From: Halicephalobus mephisto
Taxonomy: Eukaryota; Nematoda; Chromadorea; Rhabditida; Panagrolaimidae
Direction of reading: 5' to 3'
DNA: 64,000 bases
Assembly: GCA_009193035.1 (NCBI GenBank)
Contig: SWDT01000196.1
Location: 1-64,000, forward strand
Position numbers and translations under genes: made by a program. This document shows, piece by piece, positions 22,401 through 32,535 of the stretch. Under the pieces are notes generated by a model that was given only the letters and a program-made list of their open reading frames with translations, did no database searches and had not been told where the DNA came from. Every line of letters starts with the position of its first letter. Position 1 is the first letter of the stretch.

Positions 22401-23880
22401 ACGTCATTTGTTTTTCGTTGTGGGACTTTTCTGATCAGATTTTCCTCTTTTACATGAATGCGGGACATGTGTTTTAACTTTTTCCTTGCTCTTCGTTAAT
22501 GTTGTATTTTTTCGCTTCTGATTCTGTCGACATATCCAAACAACAGTAAAATCAAGCGCAATAACCATATACAGTATAACTTGGATATAAGATATCCTCG
22601 CCATAACATATCTCGAGTTACAGTATACGGTGTGGGTGAGTGAGTTTGGCTAATCTGCCTTCAAGTTTATCCCTGCTATCATTGTCGCGACATTAAGCGT
22701 AGCGAGAAAGGAGCGATCGCTCAGGAGAAACGATTCTGCTTCCATGAATGGAATTGGAAAAGGTCGCTCTCGTAGCTTAAGAGAAAAGCACTTGCCCGGA
22801 TAGCAAGACGATGCGGGTTCGATGCCTACCGAGAGACATTTTTCCTTCCATATTAGTTTCGGACTAGATGAGGTCAGATCTAGTTTTCCGACAATCATAT
22901 ATCCTTTGTTATAACATACGCTTTACCCTGTCACAAGGGGTATTTTATATCCAAGTTCTACTGTATATTAATGTTAGATCGTGGTTGGAGCTTCCTGGTC
23001 CACGTGGAGATGAAAAATAAGTACAAAATTTATTTATTAAGCCCGGAGGCAGGATATACAAAGCAATTCCAATAATTATTACGCAATTCATTTAATTTCC
23101 CACCAGTGCAGAATCGTAAACCTCTCGTTAGTCCTCAGGGCATTTCCCTTCGGGACCAACACTGCGCGGATTTCCACTAAAATTAATAATACACGATCCA
23201 ACAATTAGTTAACTAGTTAACACTCGGTTTTCTGTATACAGTATACTTATTGTCCAGCACGTAGAGTATTTCTCTTCGAGACTCGGCTTCATTATCCAAT
23301 AGGCAGTAATACAGCGACATAACATTTACCAAAAACCATTTAGTAGCAACAAAAATGTAACAGGAATTTTTCGAAGAGAAACAACTACCGTAATTCTTTT
23401 TAAATATACCTATGAAACATGAACAAAGAAGTCCAGAGTTCCGTTTTCATTTATTTTCAGATCTGTGCTGCGTATTATCAAAATTATATCTCAGAATTGA
23501 AAATCGAAATTCCAATTTTTCGTGTTAAGACACATGAATTTTTCTTACTGTAAAATATTCTTTCATTTAAGTTGATAAAATTGGATGTCTGGATTTCTCG
23601 AGTCACTATTTGACTTTTGAATCGTGTTTTAACACGAAAAATTAGAATTTCGATTTTCAATTCTGAGTTCTGAGTTGGATAATACACACGACTGAACTGG
23701 ATGTTTTCAGCTTTCCGATGCCCTACTCCGAACGGCTTTTTCTCCGACCCCCTGGATTGCACAAAGTACTACCAATGTGCCAACAACGTCTTTTTTCACA
23801 TGTCTTGTCCTCCGGGAACAGAATGGAACGAGAAGGAACTGTTTTGTGATTATCCCGATAATACTGTTTGTTTTCAGTAA
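19482..23880 (+). CDS. cht-1: GH18 chitinase with C-terminal chitin-binding domain
   Basis: Exons 19482-19985, 20188-20838, 20886-20967 and 23711-23880 give 468 residues. A signal peptide ([17 protein letters not shown]) leads into a GH18 barrel: [10 protein letters not shown], the catalytic [11 protein letters not shown] with its DxxDxDxE acid, [11 protein letters not shown] and the late [15 protein letters not shown] threonine/proline/glutamine linker (exon 3) joins a CBM14/peritrophin domain with six cysteines (CPTPNGFF to DNTVC). Secreted endochitinase, probably acting on eggshell or cuticle chitin; C. elegans CHT-1 has this layout. Joining exons 1 and 2 as [12 protein letters not shown] leaves the barrel about 8-10 residues shorter than usual there, and that intron is mostly a MITE. 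The last intron is 2.7 kb and full of repeats. Confidence 0.93.
19996..20143. mobile_element. MITE in chitinase intron 1
   Basis: 148 bases with inverted ends ACACACAAAAAG and CTTTTTGTGTGT; inner arms also pair (TACAGTAACAAATGCGAA against TTCGCAATTGTTACTGTA). It occupies most of the 202-base intron. Confidence 0.75.
21195..21693. mobile_element. Foldback MITE in chitinase intron 3
   Basis: About 120-base inverted arms: TAACGAGGAAATGAACTTTA at the left and its near-complement at the right, with TACCATCTTAAAGGTCTT against AAGACCTTTAAGATGGTA further in. No coding capacity. Confidence 0.8.
21792..22183. mobile_element. MITE hosting a second MITE
   Basis: Inverted ends of about 38 bases, GTGCGTCGTTTTGTCATAAG against CTTATGATAAAACGACGCAC. 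The element at 21841-22068 is inserted inside it. Confidence 0.75.
21841..22068. mobile_element. AGTGCTG-ended MITE, copy 1 (nested)
   Basis: 228 bases with long inverted arms (AGTGCTGTGTTATC against GATAATACGCAGCACT, then CAGAATTGAAAATCGAAATT in both arms). A second copy lies at 23465-23693 in opposite orientation. Confidence 0.8.
22681..22895 (+). mobile_element. tRNA-derived short repeat, copy 2
   Basis: 215 bases bounded by ATTGTCG and CGACAAT, collinear with the reverse of 3955-4170. It contains the intact-looking cloverleaf at 22766-22836. Confidence 0.7.
22766..22836 (+). tRNA. tRNA-like cloverleaf, anticodon loop CCGGATA
   Basis: A full 71-base cloverleaf: acceptor GCTCTCG/CGAGAGA (six pairs), TA at 8-9, D stem GCTT/AAGC, anticodon stem CTTGC/GCAAG with seven-base loop CCGGATA (GGA at the anticodon position), variable loop ACGAT, T arm GCGGG-TTCGATG-CCTAC with weak pairs. 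A box TAGCTTAAGAG and B box GGTTCGATGCC match pol III consensus. Position 33 is C rather than U and the D loop lacks GG, so this is probably not a decoding tRNA. Confidence 0.5.
22977..23198. mobile_element. GATCGTG-ended MITE, copy 1
   Basis: 222 bases from GATCGTGGTT to CACGATC; a second copy of identical length and more than 90% similar by eye is at 33382-33603. Internal landmarks are TTCCTGGTCCACGTGGAGAT and AACACTGCGCGGATTTCC. Confidence 0.9.
23465..23693. mobile_element. AGTGCTG-ended MITE, copy 2
   Basis: Inverted copy of 21841-22068, ending 17 bases before the final chitinase exon. One end is more degenerate (ATACACACGACT). Confidence 0.8.
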
Positions 23881-23995
23881 TATTTAGTTTAAATTTGTTT
23901 TATAAAATAATAATATCCAATTAACAGTGCATATTTGAAGACGAGGTAAGGCAACAAAGTAATCAAAAATGATAAAAGGCTAAACAACTTTGGCT

Positions 23996-26113
23996 TCAAT
24001 CATCTTCAAGTAGCTCGACCCCACACATCTGAGTCATTTTTTTCATCAACACCGAAAGTCTGTCTTCGACGTTCGCCATCTTCAATGGGTTGACGGAGTA
24101 CTCGTGGGCCCAGTCGCAGATCTTGATGTCGTCTCTGGCTAAGGATGAGATTATCTGTCTCATGCAGTTATTCAGAGCTTTGAGATCTGACGACAAAACT
24201 CCCATCTCCGGGACTGTCACAAACGTCAAAATGACGTTTCTGTCTGAATCGGAGCTTTCTGAATCCAAAAAATATCTCAATTCTAAAAATTCGTTTTGAA
24301 CTGTGTTAATTTTCCTCTCGAGAGAGTTCAGATCCATGCATCTCATCACGTCGTAGCCAAGACAGAAAAAAACATGTTTCGTTTTCGAAAAACAATCATA
24401 TTGATGTTTGGCTTTGGTGCACAAATGTGGCAAGTGGCTGGGGGTGACGGGGAATTCCGCTCTCACAATGCTTGTGGATGGATTTAGTGTTCGAGATTGG
24501 AACTCTGTCAACAAAGTATCTGCGAAAATAATTATCCTTCCTTGATTTGGAAGTTTCGGGAACTGGGCAAAACAAGCGTTCAAAGCGGAACTTCTTTTTG
24601 TGTGACTGAGATCTTGGTCAGGGAGCATTCTCTTGGGCGGGATTTGGAGATCATTTGTGTGAGGATAAGTAGATTCAGTGTCGTCTTCCTGTTTCTTCGT
24701 TGACCCATTGGAATTCTGAAATAATCAATAATTTTAATCAACGATAAATAAACTCACTAAGGTCGATGGAGAGTGATGTCCGATGTTTGGTTTTACTGTC
24801 AATTTTGGGATATTCCCAACTGGTCCCATTGCCTCTTCTACCATCTTACGTATCTTGTTCTGAGGTCCAGACAGGTCATTCAAAGGCCTCTTCGTCAGAA
24901 GACTGAGTTCCCTCTGGAAGATGGAAGAAACTTTGGAATCTTCATCTTTCTTTTGCGGCAACAGGGACAATTTGGCCAATCCGTTGTTGTTCGTTCCAAC
25001 TTTGGAAATCCCGTTATTGATCGGCCAATTTAATTTCGGAGGTGAATTCCACTTGGCTACTTCTAATAAAGGTCCAAGAGGAGCGATTTTCGTTTTATAA
25101 TCGGCTTTGATCGGCGGACAATGAAGGGATATATCGTCACAAATGTGCGGGAGTCCTCTTGGTTCTTCTGGATTTCCAGTAAGAACCCCAGTTTCACGTA
25201 TCAATGACAAAGAGCCGATTTTTGGAGTCGGAAGTTTCCGGAAATGTCTTTTGTGATAAAGAGCAATACAAGCACTGCAGCGGTAATAATCCCTCGGTCC
25301 TGACTGGGTTCTTGAGAAGACGTACTTACATCCCTCGATCTCGAGCTTTTTATCGGTGAATTTGCACTTTTCCAGAGGGACGATCATGTCGTCATCGACT
25401 CCGCCGCCTCCAGGAGCTGGTCCGGGATTCGTAGTGCTGGTAATTTTGTTGAACAAAGATAACGGATCTAACGGTGTTGAAGAATCGTTTTTAATTGTTT
25501 TGGAGAAAGGAGATTCAACTTTAAAAGATTCTTTAAATTTTTCTGATTCACAGCAATGCGGAATGCCTGAGGGTCTGTCGGGATTTCCTCGGATCTCTCC
25601 GTTACCGGTGGGAACCAGCTTCAAACTGCCGACAGATGGAACCTCAACGTGGACTCCGGATTTCGTCACTAGTGATCTTCGTTTTTGATAAATCCCGTAA
25701 CAATTAACACAACGGAAATACACATTATTCCTGACATTTAGCCTCACAAATGTGTACTTGCAACCTTCAATTGAAAGTCGATTTCCGTTCATTGTGCATT
25801 TTTCCAGAGGCAAAATGTCCTCTTGATAAGCTCGAGCAATAGCCGGGGCATTCGAATCATCTTTAGATAATGTTTGGTTAAGTGAAGATATCGGGTTCTC
25901 ATCAGTAATACTCTGTTCAAGAACCGGGGGCTGTTCGTCGTCTCCACTCGCTGAAGAGTCTTGTCCGTTTTCCCCACTGGATTCTGGAAAGTAAAAATCT
26001 CCAAAACTGAAGTTGTAAGACGATTCGTCGAATTCCATCTCTCCAGAGCCGTCCTCCTTCGACGGAGAATCTGCTTTCAAAGCAGCATCGATCTGAGCTT
26101 GAAGAAAATCCAT
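23996..26113 (-). CDS. FLYWCH-like double zinc-finger protein with SGNH-like C-terminus
   Basis: Two exons, 24758-26113 and 23996-24715, give 691 residues. The ATG at 26113 follows TTTTAGAAGAC. Residues about 1-95 are acidic and serine-rich, like an activation domain. Two similar modules follow (about 100-190 and 265-345): PLEKC-EGCKY-YFRCVNCYGIYQKR-GNPDRPSGIPHCC and PLEKC-EGCKY-YYRCSACIALYHKR-GNPEEPRGLPHIC. Their Cys-Cys-His-Cys spacing and YxRC core fit a FLYWCH-type finger as in nematode PEB-1/FLH proteins. The C-terminal 200 residues (RIIIFADTLL, KTKHVFFCLGYDVMRC, VILTFVTVPEM, LNNCMRQIISS) look like an SGNH-hydrolase fold without an obvious catalytic serine; that is inference. Probably a nuclear DNA-binding factor. 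It converges with the chitinase gene, 115 bases apart. Confidence 0.75.
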
Positions 26114-28490
26114 GTCTTCTAAAACGAAATATTTCAAATTGAACAAAAATCAATAAATTGTTAGATAAAAACCCGCGCGATCAACATCACGATTGGGAAG
26201 AAAATAGAAAACTGGAATGGTGCACACACGATGAAAAAACGGTGTAATTACGCGTTTCCCAACAGAACCAATTCAGACAGTTAAATCTAATATCGGCAGA
26301 ATGCAAGAAACTGGTAACGAATCATAAAAATTAATCATCAACTCGAAGAAAAATTTCGAAAAAGGACACTAAATGAAGAAGAGTAATTATCATAATGAAA
26401 TAAAAAAATTCTTTAATCCACACGTGATATGGTCACCCGACGAATAAAAATAGAAATTTCTTCAACTACAACAACGAAAATTACTGTACATTACTGAACA
26501 TTACAAACTATCCAGCACGTGAATAACAGAGCGATAAATCATTTCAGAAAAAAAACACGGAAAAATAAAACTTTCACAATCGAAAAATCAATAAAAATGT
26601 TGAAATAAAAAGTATTACAACTTTATGGCTTTCGTGTTGAGACCAAAATAAAAAAATTTTTTTAAAAACGCGCGAATTACGAAAGTGCAGGTGAACTCGA
26701 CTTTTTTACACAATTTTGTTTTCTGGATTTTAGGAGGCTTCGTAATTTTCCCTGAGGCAAAATTTTGCCAGCTAACCATGGCAAACCCACTGGTTAAAAT
26801 CGATTTTTGCATTTTACCAGTAACATAATTTTAACAGCGCTCTCTTTTGGTCCAATTTCAAAAGCTCCTCGTCTGAAAATTCTGCATAACAAATGCCATC
26901 AAATTCCGAGCTGTATAAGAAGGAAAATTTTTAAACAAAAATATAAACGAACGAACTCAACTCGAAAGGAAATATAATCGGAGACCCGATTCCGAATGGA
27001 TTGGTGCTTTGGTCTGCTGAGCACCAATTCCACACATAAAATAAATACGCACAGCACATACTTGTATTATTCAGATCGGAGAGGAAAGAAAATGGTAAAC
27101 ACAAATCTTTCTCTCTTCGGCCTCGTGGTTAATGGTACCACACAGCAATACCAATAACACAACGGTCATTACAGCTCTCTTTTGCGCGTTGTATCGGACA
27201 GACCGATGCATTAATATCGGTCCGGTCATTCGACGGGTCAGCGAGAGCCGATATTTAATATTTATATTACAGTTGTCAATTTGAGAAACCAGATGGGGAT
27301 TTTCTCAATTATGTAGAACGTTAATTAGGGCGTGGAGAGTGTAATAAAATTAAATTCCATATACACTGGGAGGAATTAGAGGAAACGGGCAAGCATGAAA
27401 GATCATCTTTGATATCGGCACAGAGATAAGATAGTCTTACTGTAGACGATAAAACATTACACTCGAGAAAAATCGATAAATAACAACGAAATTTTTCTTC
27501 AAAATGAAAAAATGCACTTTTAAAGTGCAGTAGACGAAAGTAATTTTTATGTTGGAAAATTAATTAAAATTTTACAAAAATATTACTGGTATACTGTAGT
27601 ATTATTAATTGTTAATTATCAACATCCACTCGTACATCGTCGAAACAGAAAAAAAGCGAAATTTCTGGTTTTATCGAGGGATTAATAGCGAGTAATTAGC
27701 GGTGGTAAACTACAACTGAAAGAAAAACGCGCGTTTTTCTCTTGGCGGGAAAACGGAGGTTTTTTGTGTGATGTGTTTGAGGACGAAAGACTTCTTAATA
27801 CTGAAGAAAATTGAAATTTCATTGCTAGTTTCTCATCTTTTAGAAAAACTTATTTTTTCAATTTCAATATTTTATTCAGAACCCGAAAATTTCGCAATGC
27901 ATTTAACCCCAGAGCGAGCAAACATGCACGTCCATTTGCACAAAAAGAAAGACCTTATGTCGGAGAGTGCTCAAATGTTAAAGAGTCCGTCCAGTCGAAT
28001 TTTACCAGTCCAACAAACTGGCTTTCTTTAAAAAGGACGCATCCTTTTTAACAGAACGTAATGCAGGGACTCATCAACACATAAAATTGCAAACATACCA
28101 ATTCTTCATTGACAGCAATCGGGTAATCGCATTTTAAGAAGGGAGAGGCCAGGGATGCACTATTTTAAACACAGTTGCTCGCTATCTTGTGTGAAATATT
28201 ACGGAGCGGACAACTTAACAATTTTTGGGAGGACAGACGGACTTTTACACAGACTCTGGATGAAGGAATTAGGTAGTGTGTACTTTTTGGCGGAGAAATT
28301 TTTGACTCCGAAGTTGGGGAAATTAGAAATGACAGATTGAACAAAATTGGTACTGTTTCGAATATTCTGGATCGATCCAGGAAATTCGTTTTTTGAAAAA
28401 TTAAATTCACCAAAGGTCCGTTGACATTTCCAAAAACTGAAGACTTAAGATTGATGTCATCACGACAAGGGAGCTGCTCCAAGGTTGGAT
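26114..28490. other. Upstream region of the FLYWCH gene
   Basis: 2.4 kb without a convincing gene. ORFs at 27768-28031 and 28155-28340 lack good splice context and family features. Two short hairpins occur: GATTGGTGCT/AGCACCAATT at 26998-27032 and GACCGAT/ATCGGTC at 27202-27224. The 26980-27300 stretch is notably less AT-rich and may hold regulatory sites. Confidence 0.4.
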
Positions 28491-28496
28491 GTTTGA

Positions 28497-28700
28497 GTAA
28501 TTCAGAAGGGGTTACTGTAGTGGTCAAAGGGGTTACTGTAGTGGTCGAAGGGGTTACTGTAGTACTTTGAAGAGGTTACTGTAGTATTTTTGAAGGGGTT
28601 ACTGTAGTGGTCGAAGAGGTTACTGTAGTATTTTGAAGAGGTTACTGTAGTATTTTTGAAGGGGTTACTGTAATACTTTTAAGAAATTACTGTAATGCTT
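28497..28700. repeat. Tandem array, unit GGGGTTACTGTAGTGGTCGA
   Basis: About nine copies of a 21-23-base unit alternating between GTGGTCGAA and GTACTTTGAA-like tails. The TTACTGTAG core is in the same orientation in every copy. Confidence 0.9.
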
Positions 28701-28811
28701 CGGAGGACAGTGGTGTTTGGAGTGGGGAATTGCCTAAGGGGTAATTTTACATGAAAAATATCACGACGTCATGGATAATTAAAATTTATTATTTACTTTG
28801 TAATTTTTACA

Positions 28812-28866
28812 CAGTCGTTCTGGGACACAGTTATGACTGAAAACATTCGGTGTCCTGGAACGACTG
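28812..28866. ncRNA. Candidate stem-loop RNA
   Basis: A 17-base-pair stem, CAGTCGTTCTGGGACAC against GTGTCCTGGAACGACTG (15 Watson-Crick pairs and 2 G-U pairs, for plus-strand RNA), encloses a 21-base loop. The size and pairing resemble a short pre-miRNA, but flanking pairing is limited and it sits beside repeats; a degenerate palindrome is the alternative. Confidence 0.3.
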
Positions 28867-29089
28867 AATGTGGATTACGAAGTTGTTTACTTTGTTGGAT
28901 AATAAAAACAAAAAAAAAATATTTTTTAGTGAGTTATTTTTCAAAGTAAAAATTTTTGTTTTTCAGTAATTTTGCATTTGTCGGTCCGTGTAACGACAAG
29001 AACGGTAAATATCATAGAGAAGTTTATTTAACAAATGTCTGAGGCGTAATACAAAATCAAAAAAAAACCGTATGTTCTCTCGTCGATGC

Positions 29090-29375
29090 TAAGGGAATCC
29101 GTTCGGGACCAAGTATTTTTTTACTAATACTAAGGATATCTGTTCGGGACCAAGTGTTCTTTGTCAGTGTTAGGGGAATCCATTCGGGACCAAGTAATTC
29201 TTGTTAATACTAAGAAAATCCATTTGGGACCGAGTGTTCTTTGTTAGTGTTAAGACAATCCGTTCAGGACCAAGTGTTCTTTACTAATACTAAGAAAATC
29301 CATTCGGGACCAAATGCTCCTTATTAATACTAAGAAAATCCGTTCGGGACCGAGTATTTCTTGTTGGTTATACTC
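29090..29375. repeat. Tandem array of about 40-base units
   Basis: Seven copies built around AATCCGTTCGGGACCAAGT followed by TTCTTTGTTAGTGT or TTACTAATAC-like spacers. Confidence 0.9.
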
Positions 29376-29945
29376 CTATTAAGGACGGAGTACCCAGTTC
29401 AACAGTAATATTTACAGTAATCTGGTTGTAACTGCAATTACCGACCTGACGACTTTGCGTCCTTTTCAACAATCACAACATTATAATAAAACAATTATCC
29501 TTGACCTAAATAATTTTTACCGGACACAAGGAATATTATCCACGATTATTTTCTTTGGTAAATTCTTGTTTTTCTTTCATTTTGTGGAAAATGTATAAAA
29601 ACGGAGTTAGTGTCCCTTTTATGATCAACATGCATTAATTTCCTTTGCATATACTCAGTTTCGTGTCCACCAAGAAGAAATATAAAATATCTTTCTTGCA
29701 TTTTCTGGACTGGTTTTGCCCAATTGCTGAATTATAAAAATGCACAGGCAAAGAAGAAAAATGGATTCAATTTCCATTTCCACAAACACAAATGCGCTGG
29801 CGAAACGATAATTAGATGTTGGTCCGTGTTCAACATTTTTACATTCTATTTCTCCTGGAAGAGACAATGTTTTAACAAGTCGATAAGGGTAAAACACGGG
29901 GATCGGGCTTTGCAAGAACAGAAAACAGGATTTAATATCCGAAGT

Positions 29946-30990
29946 TTTAATTAAAAATTACTTTTTGGAAATTTCGATTAAAATTACTTTTTCAAAATTT
30001 TAATTAAAAATTACTTTTCGGAAATTTTAATTAAAAATTATTTTTTTATAAATTTAAATTATTTTTTAAAAAATTTTAATTAAAAATTACTTTTTGGAAA
30101 TTTCAATTAAAATTACTTTTTCAAAATTTTAATTAAAAATTACTTTTTTTAATTTTAAATTTAAATTATTCTTTAAAAAATTTTAATTAAAAATTACTTT
30201 TTTTTAATTTTAGGTTTAAATTATTTTTTAAAAAATTTTAATTAAAAATTACTTTTTGGAAATTTCGATTAAAATTACTTTTTCAAAATTTTAATTAAAA
30301 ATTATTTTTTTGAATTTTAAATTTAAACTATTTTTTAAAAAAATTTTAATTAAAAATTACTTTTTCGAAAATTTAGGTTTAAATTATTTTTTAAAAAAAT
30401 TTAATTAAAAGTTTTTTTTAAATTTCTAATTTAAAATTTTTAAATTAAAGTTGCTTTTTAGAAACTCCAATTTAAATTATTCTCAAAAAATTTTTAATTT
30501 AAAATTATTTTCTGAAAATTTCTAATTTAAAATTATTCTTTGAAAAATTTTTAATTTAAATTATTCTTTAAAAATTTTTAATTAAAGTTACTTTTTGGGA
30601 ATTTTTAATTTAAATTATTCTTTAAGAAATTTTAATTAAAGTTATTTTAAAAATTTTAATTAAAGCTATTTTAAAAATTTTTAATTTAAAATTAATTTTT
30701 AAAATTAAAATTACTTTTTAGAAATTTTTAATTTAAAATTAATTTTAAAATTTTACAATTAAAAAATTAAAATTACTTTTTAAAATTTTTAATTTAAATA
30801 TAATTTTAAAAAATTTTTTAATTAAAGTTATTTTAAAAATTTTTATTTAAAATTACTTTTTGAAAATTTTTAATTTTAATAAAGTAACTTTGTAATTTTA
30901 TAAAGTGAAGATAATTCTGCAAAATTCTAGAATTCCATTTTTTTAATTAAAATTTCCAAAGAGTAATTTTAAATTAAAATTTTTTTAATT
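29946..30990. repeat. Low-complexity TTTTAATTAAAAATTACTTT block
   Basis: About 1 kb of degenerate copies of TTTTAATTAAAAATTACTTT with variable spacers. No coding potential. Confidence 0.85.
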
Positions 30991-31129
30991 TCATACTTAT
31001 GTTCCGATTTATTTTTTGAATTTACAGAATTTCGTCGAAATTATTTTTGTCAAAAAACATTTAAAAATACAAAACATTAATAAAAATCAATTTATTCTAC
31101 AGTATATTTTTCGTACAGACAACTTTTAA

Positions 31130-31560
31130 GGTATATTACTTCTTAAGTAAGGATTTAAATTTTTCCTACAGTACTTCTTAGGTTTTATCTTCTACAGTAT
31201 CTCATGGTTTTTATTTTCTACAGTACCTCTTAGTTTTTATCTTCTACAGTATTTCATAGTTCTCACTTTCTACAATATCTCTTAATTCCTACCTCCTACA
31301 GTACCTCTTAGTTTTAATTCCTACAGTACCTCTTAGTTTTTATCTTCTACAGTATCTCTTAGTTCTCACCTTCTACAATATCTCTTAATTCCTACCTTCT
31401 ACAGTATCTCTTAGTTTTAATTCCTACAGTATCTCTTAGTTCTCACCTTCTACAGTATCTCTTAGTTTTTATTTTCTACAGTATCTCATGGTCTTCATTT
31501 TACGCAATATCTTGTAGTTTCCATCTCCTAAAATATCTTGTATTTTTCATCTTCTACAAA
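31130..31560. repeat. Tandem array, unit CTACAGTATCTCTTAGTTCT
   Basis: About seventeen copies of a 25-26-base unit. The CTACAGTA core is the reverse complement of the TACTGTAG core in the 28497-28700 array. Confidence 0.9.
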
Positions 31561-32119
31561 TTCGAAATCCTGATTAATGCTGCCTCTTGTAGCATTTCTC
31601 AGTGAGTGGATCAAAGTGGATTGAAGTCTCTTTGGTAAGATTAAAAATCTGATTCTAAAAAAGCTAATTTGAAAAAATTAAAAGTTTTTGTTTGTATTTA
31701 TGGATTAAAATCAATTTTTTCAGAATATTTTGGAATTTTAAAATTTTTTAATTTTTTTTATTTTAAAATTTTTTTATTTTTTTATTTGAACATTGCAATT
31801 TTCAAAAGTAGTAAATTTTGTAAAATTTAACATTAATTATCGAAATAATCAATTTTGTATTTGTTTTCAAATTTGTGGACGAGTTTTCTGAATTGGTATC
31901 TGGACTTAAAATAACATTCAAAATTACTACTTTGCAGTTGAGCAAAACAGTAATTATCCGGTTCTTCGTCTGGGGAGCTTTTCGGATTCTCTCGGTCATC
32001 TCGGCTACATCCACTACAGTAACCCATCAAGGAATAAAATCCTGTTTTAATCATTTTAATGTTCTGAATCTTACTTTAGCACTTTATCGAACGTTTCAAA
32101 GCAATTACAATATGGGGTA

Positions 32120-32425
32120 AAACAAAGACGATAGATAAGGACCGAGAAGTCCAGAAGGACATCATCAGAAGAATCCGAAATCGTACGACACCCACAGCAA
32201 CGTACTGGCTTAGAGGCAAACCTCCACACGTCAGCTAAGGGAAAGAAGGAGAAGACAATATAGGGTTACAAACTTGATATACTCAGGCTTTGGATTTTTC
32301 TCCTCCATTGTTCGCGCATCTCAGCCTTCAGATCATCTTCAGGGAATTCTTCTCTTACTAGGATCGTCTTCTCGGTCCTTCTTCTGACCTCGCTTCTTTC
32401 TTTAATGGATGCCTCTTAGCCATTT
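32120..32425. pseudogene. Short coding-like scraps, possible retroelement relics
   Basis: Plus strand 32125-32237 reads without a stop as KTIDKDREVQKDIIRRIRNR, then TTPTATYWLRGKPPHVS and a stop. Minus strand 32414-32271 reads SIKERSEVRRRTEKTILVRE and onwards to SISSL and a stop. Both are lysine/arginine/glutamate-rich with balanced codons, unlike the surrounding AT sequence. No start codon, splice context or family match was found. Relics of a retrotransposon or of a lost gene are possible. Confidence 0.3.
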
Positions 32426-32463
32426 GTAGTCAGATTGCGGCTGACAAGGCTTGGATCTGCAGT

Positions 32464-32535
32464 CTTCGGGTCAGGACTCGAACTTGAGTCTCATGAGTTT
32501 CACGTCATGTGTACTAACCGTTATACTACCCGAAG
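32464..32535 (-). tRNA. tRNA-like sequence, unassigned isotype
   Basis: 72 bases on the minus strand: acceptor CTTCGGG/CCCGAAG (seven pairs), A box TAGTATAACGG, D stem GTAT/GTAC around AACGGTTA, anticodon stem CATGA/TCATG with an eight-base loop CGTGAAAC, T arm TCAAG-TTCGAGT-CCTGA (four of five pairs). The D arm resembles tRNA-Asp/Glu. The eight-base anticodon loop without U33 and the mismatched T stem suggest a pseudogene or tRNA-derived fragment. Confidence 0.45.

Larger units (their letters stand above)
22567..22968. mobile_element. MITE hosting the tRNA-derived element
   Basis: Inverted ends TATACAGTATAACTTGGATA and its near-complement (TATCCAAGTTCTACTGTATA). The tRNA-derived repeat at 22681-22895 sits inside it, so it inserted later. 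Confidence 0.7.

Noticed and set aside
22404..22604. Minus ORF of 66 codons with a hydrophobic segment in chitinase intron 3
   Set aside because: Its start overlaps the inverted end of the 22567-22968 MITE and it has no upstream signals; more likely chance.
22650..22898. Minus ORF of 82 codons
   Set aside because: It lies almost wholly inside the tRNA-derived repeat, reading antisense to the cloverleaf.
24090..25688. Plus-strand ORFs opposite the FLYWCH gene
   Set aside because: Shadows of the well-supported minus-strand coding exons; no splice or family support.
27768..28340. Two 60-90-codon plus ORFs in the gene-poor region
   Set aside because: Composition like random AT-rich sequence, no domain, and no consistent exon partners.
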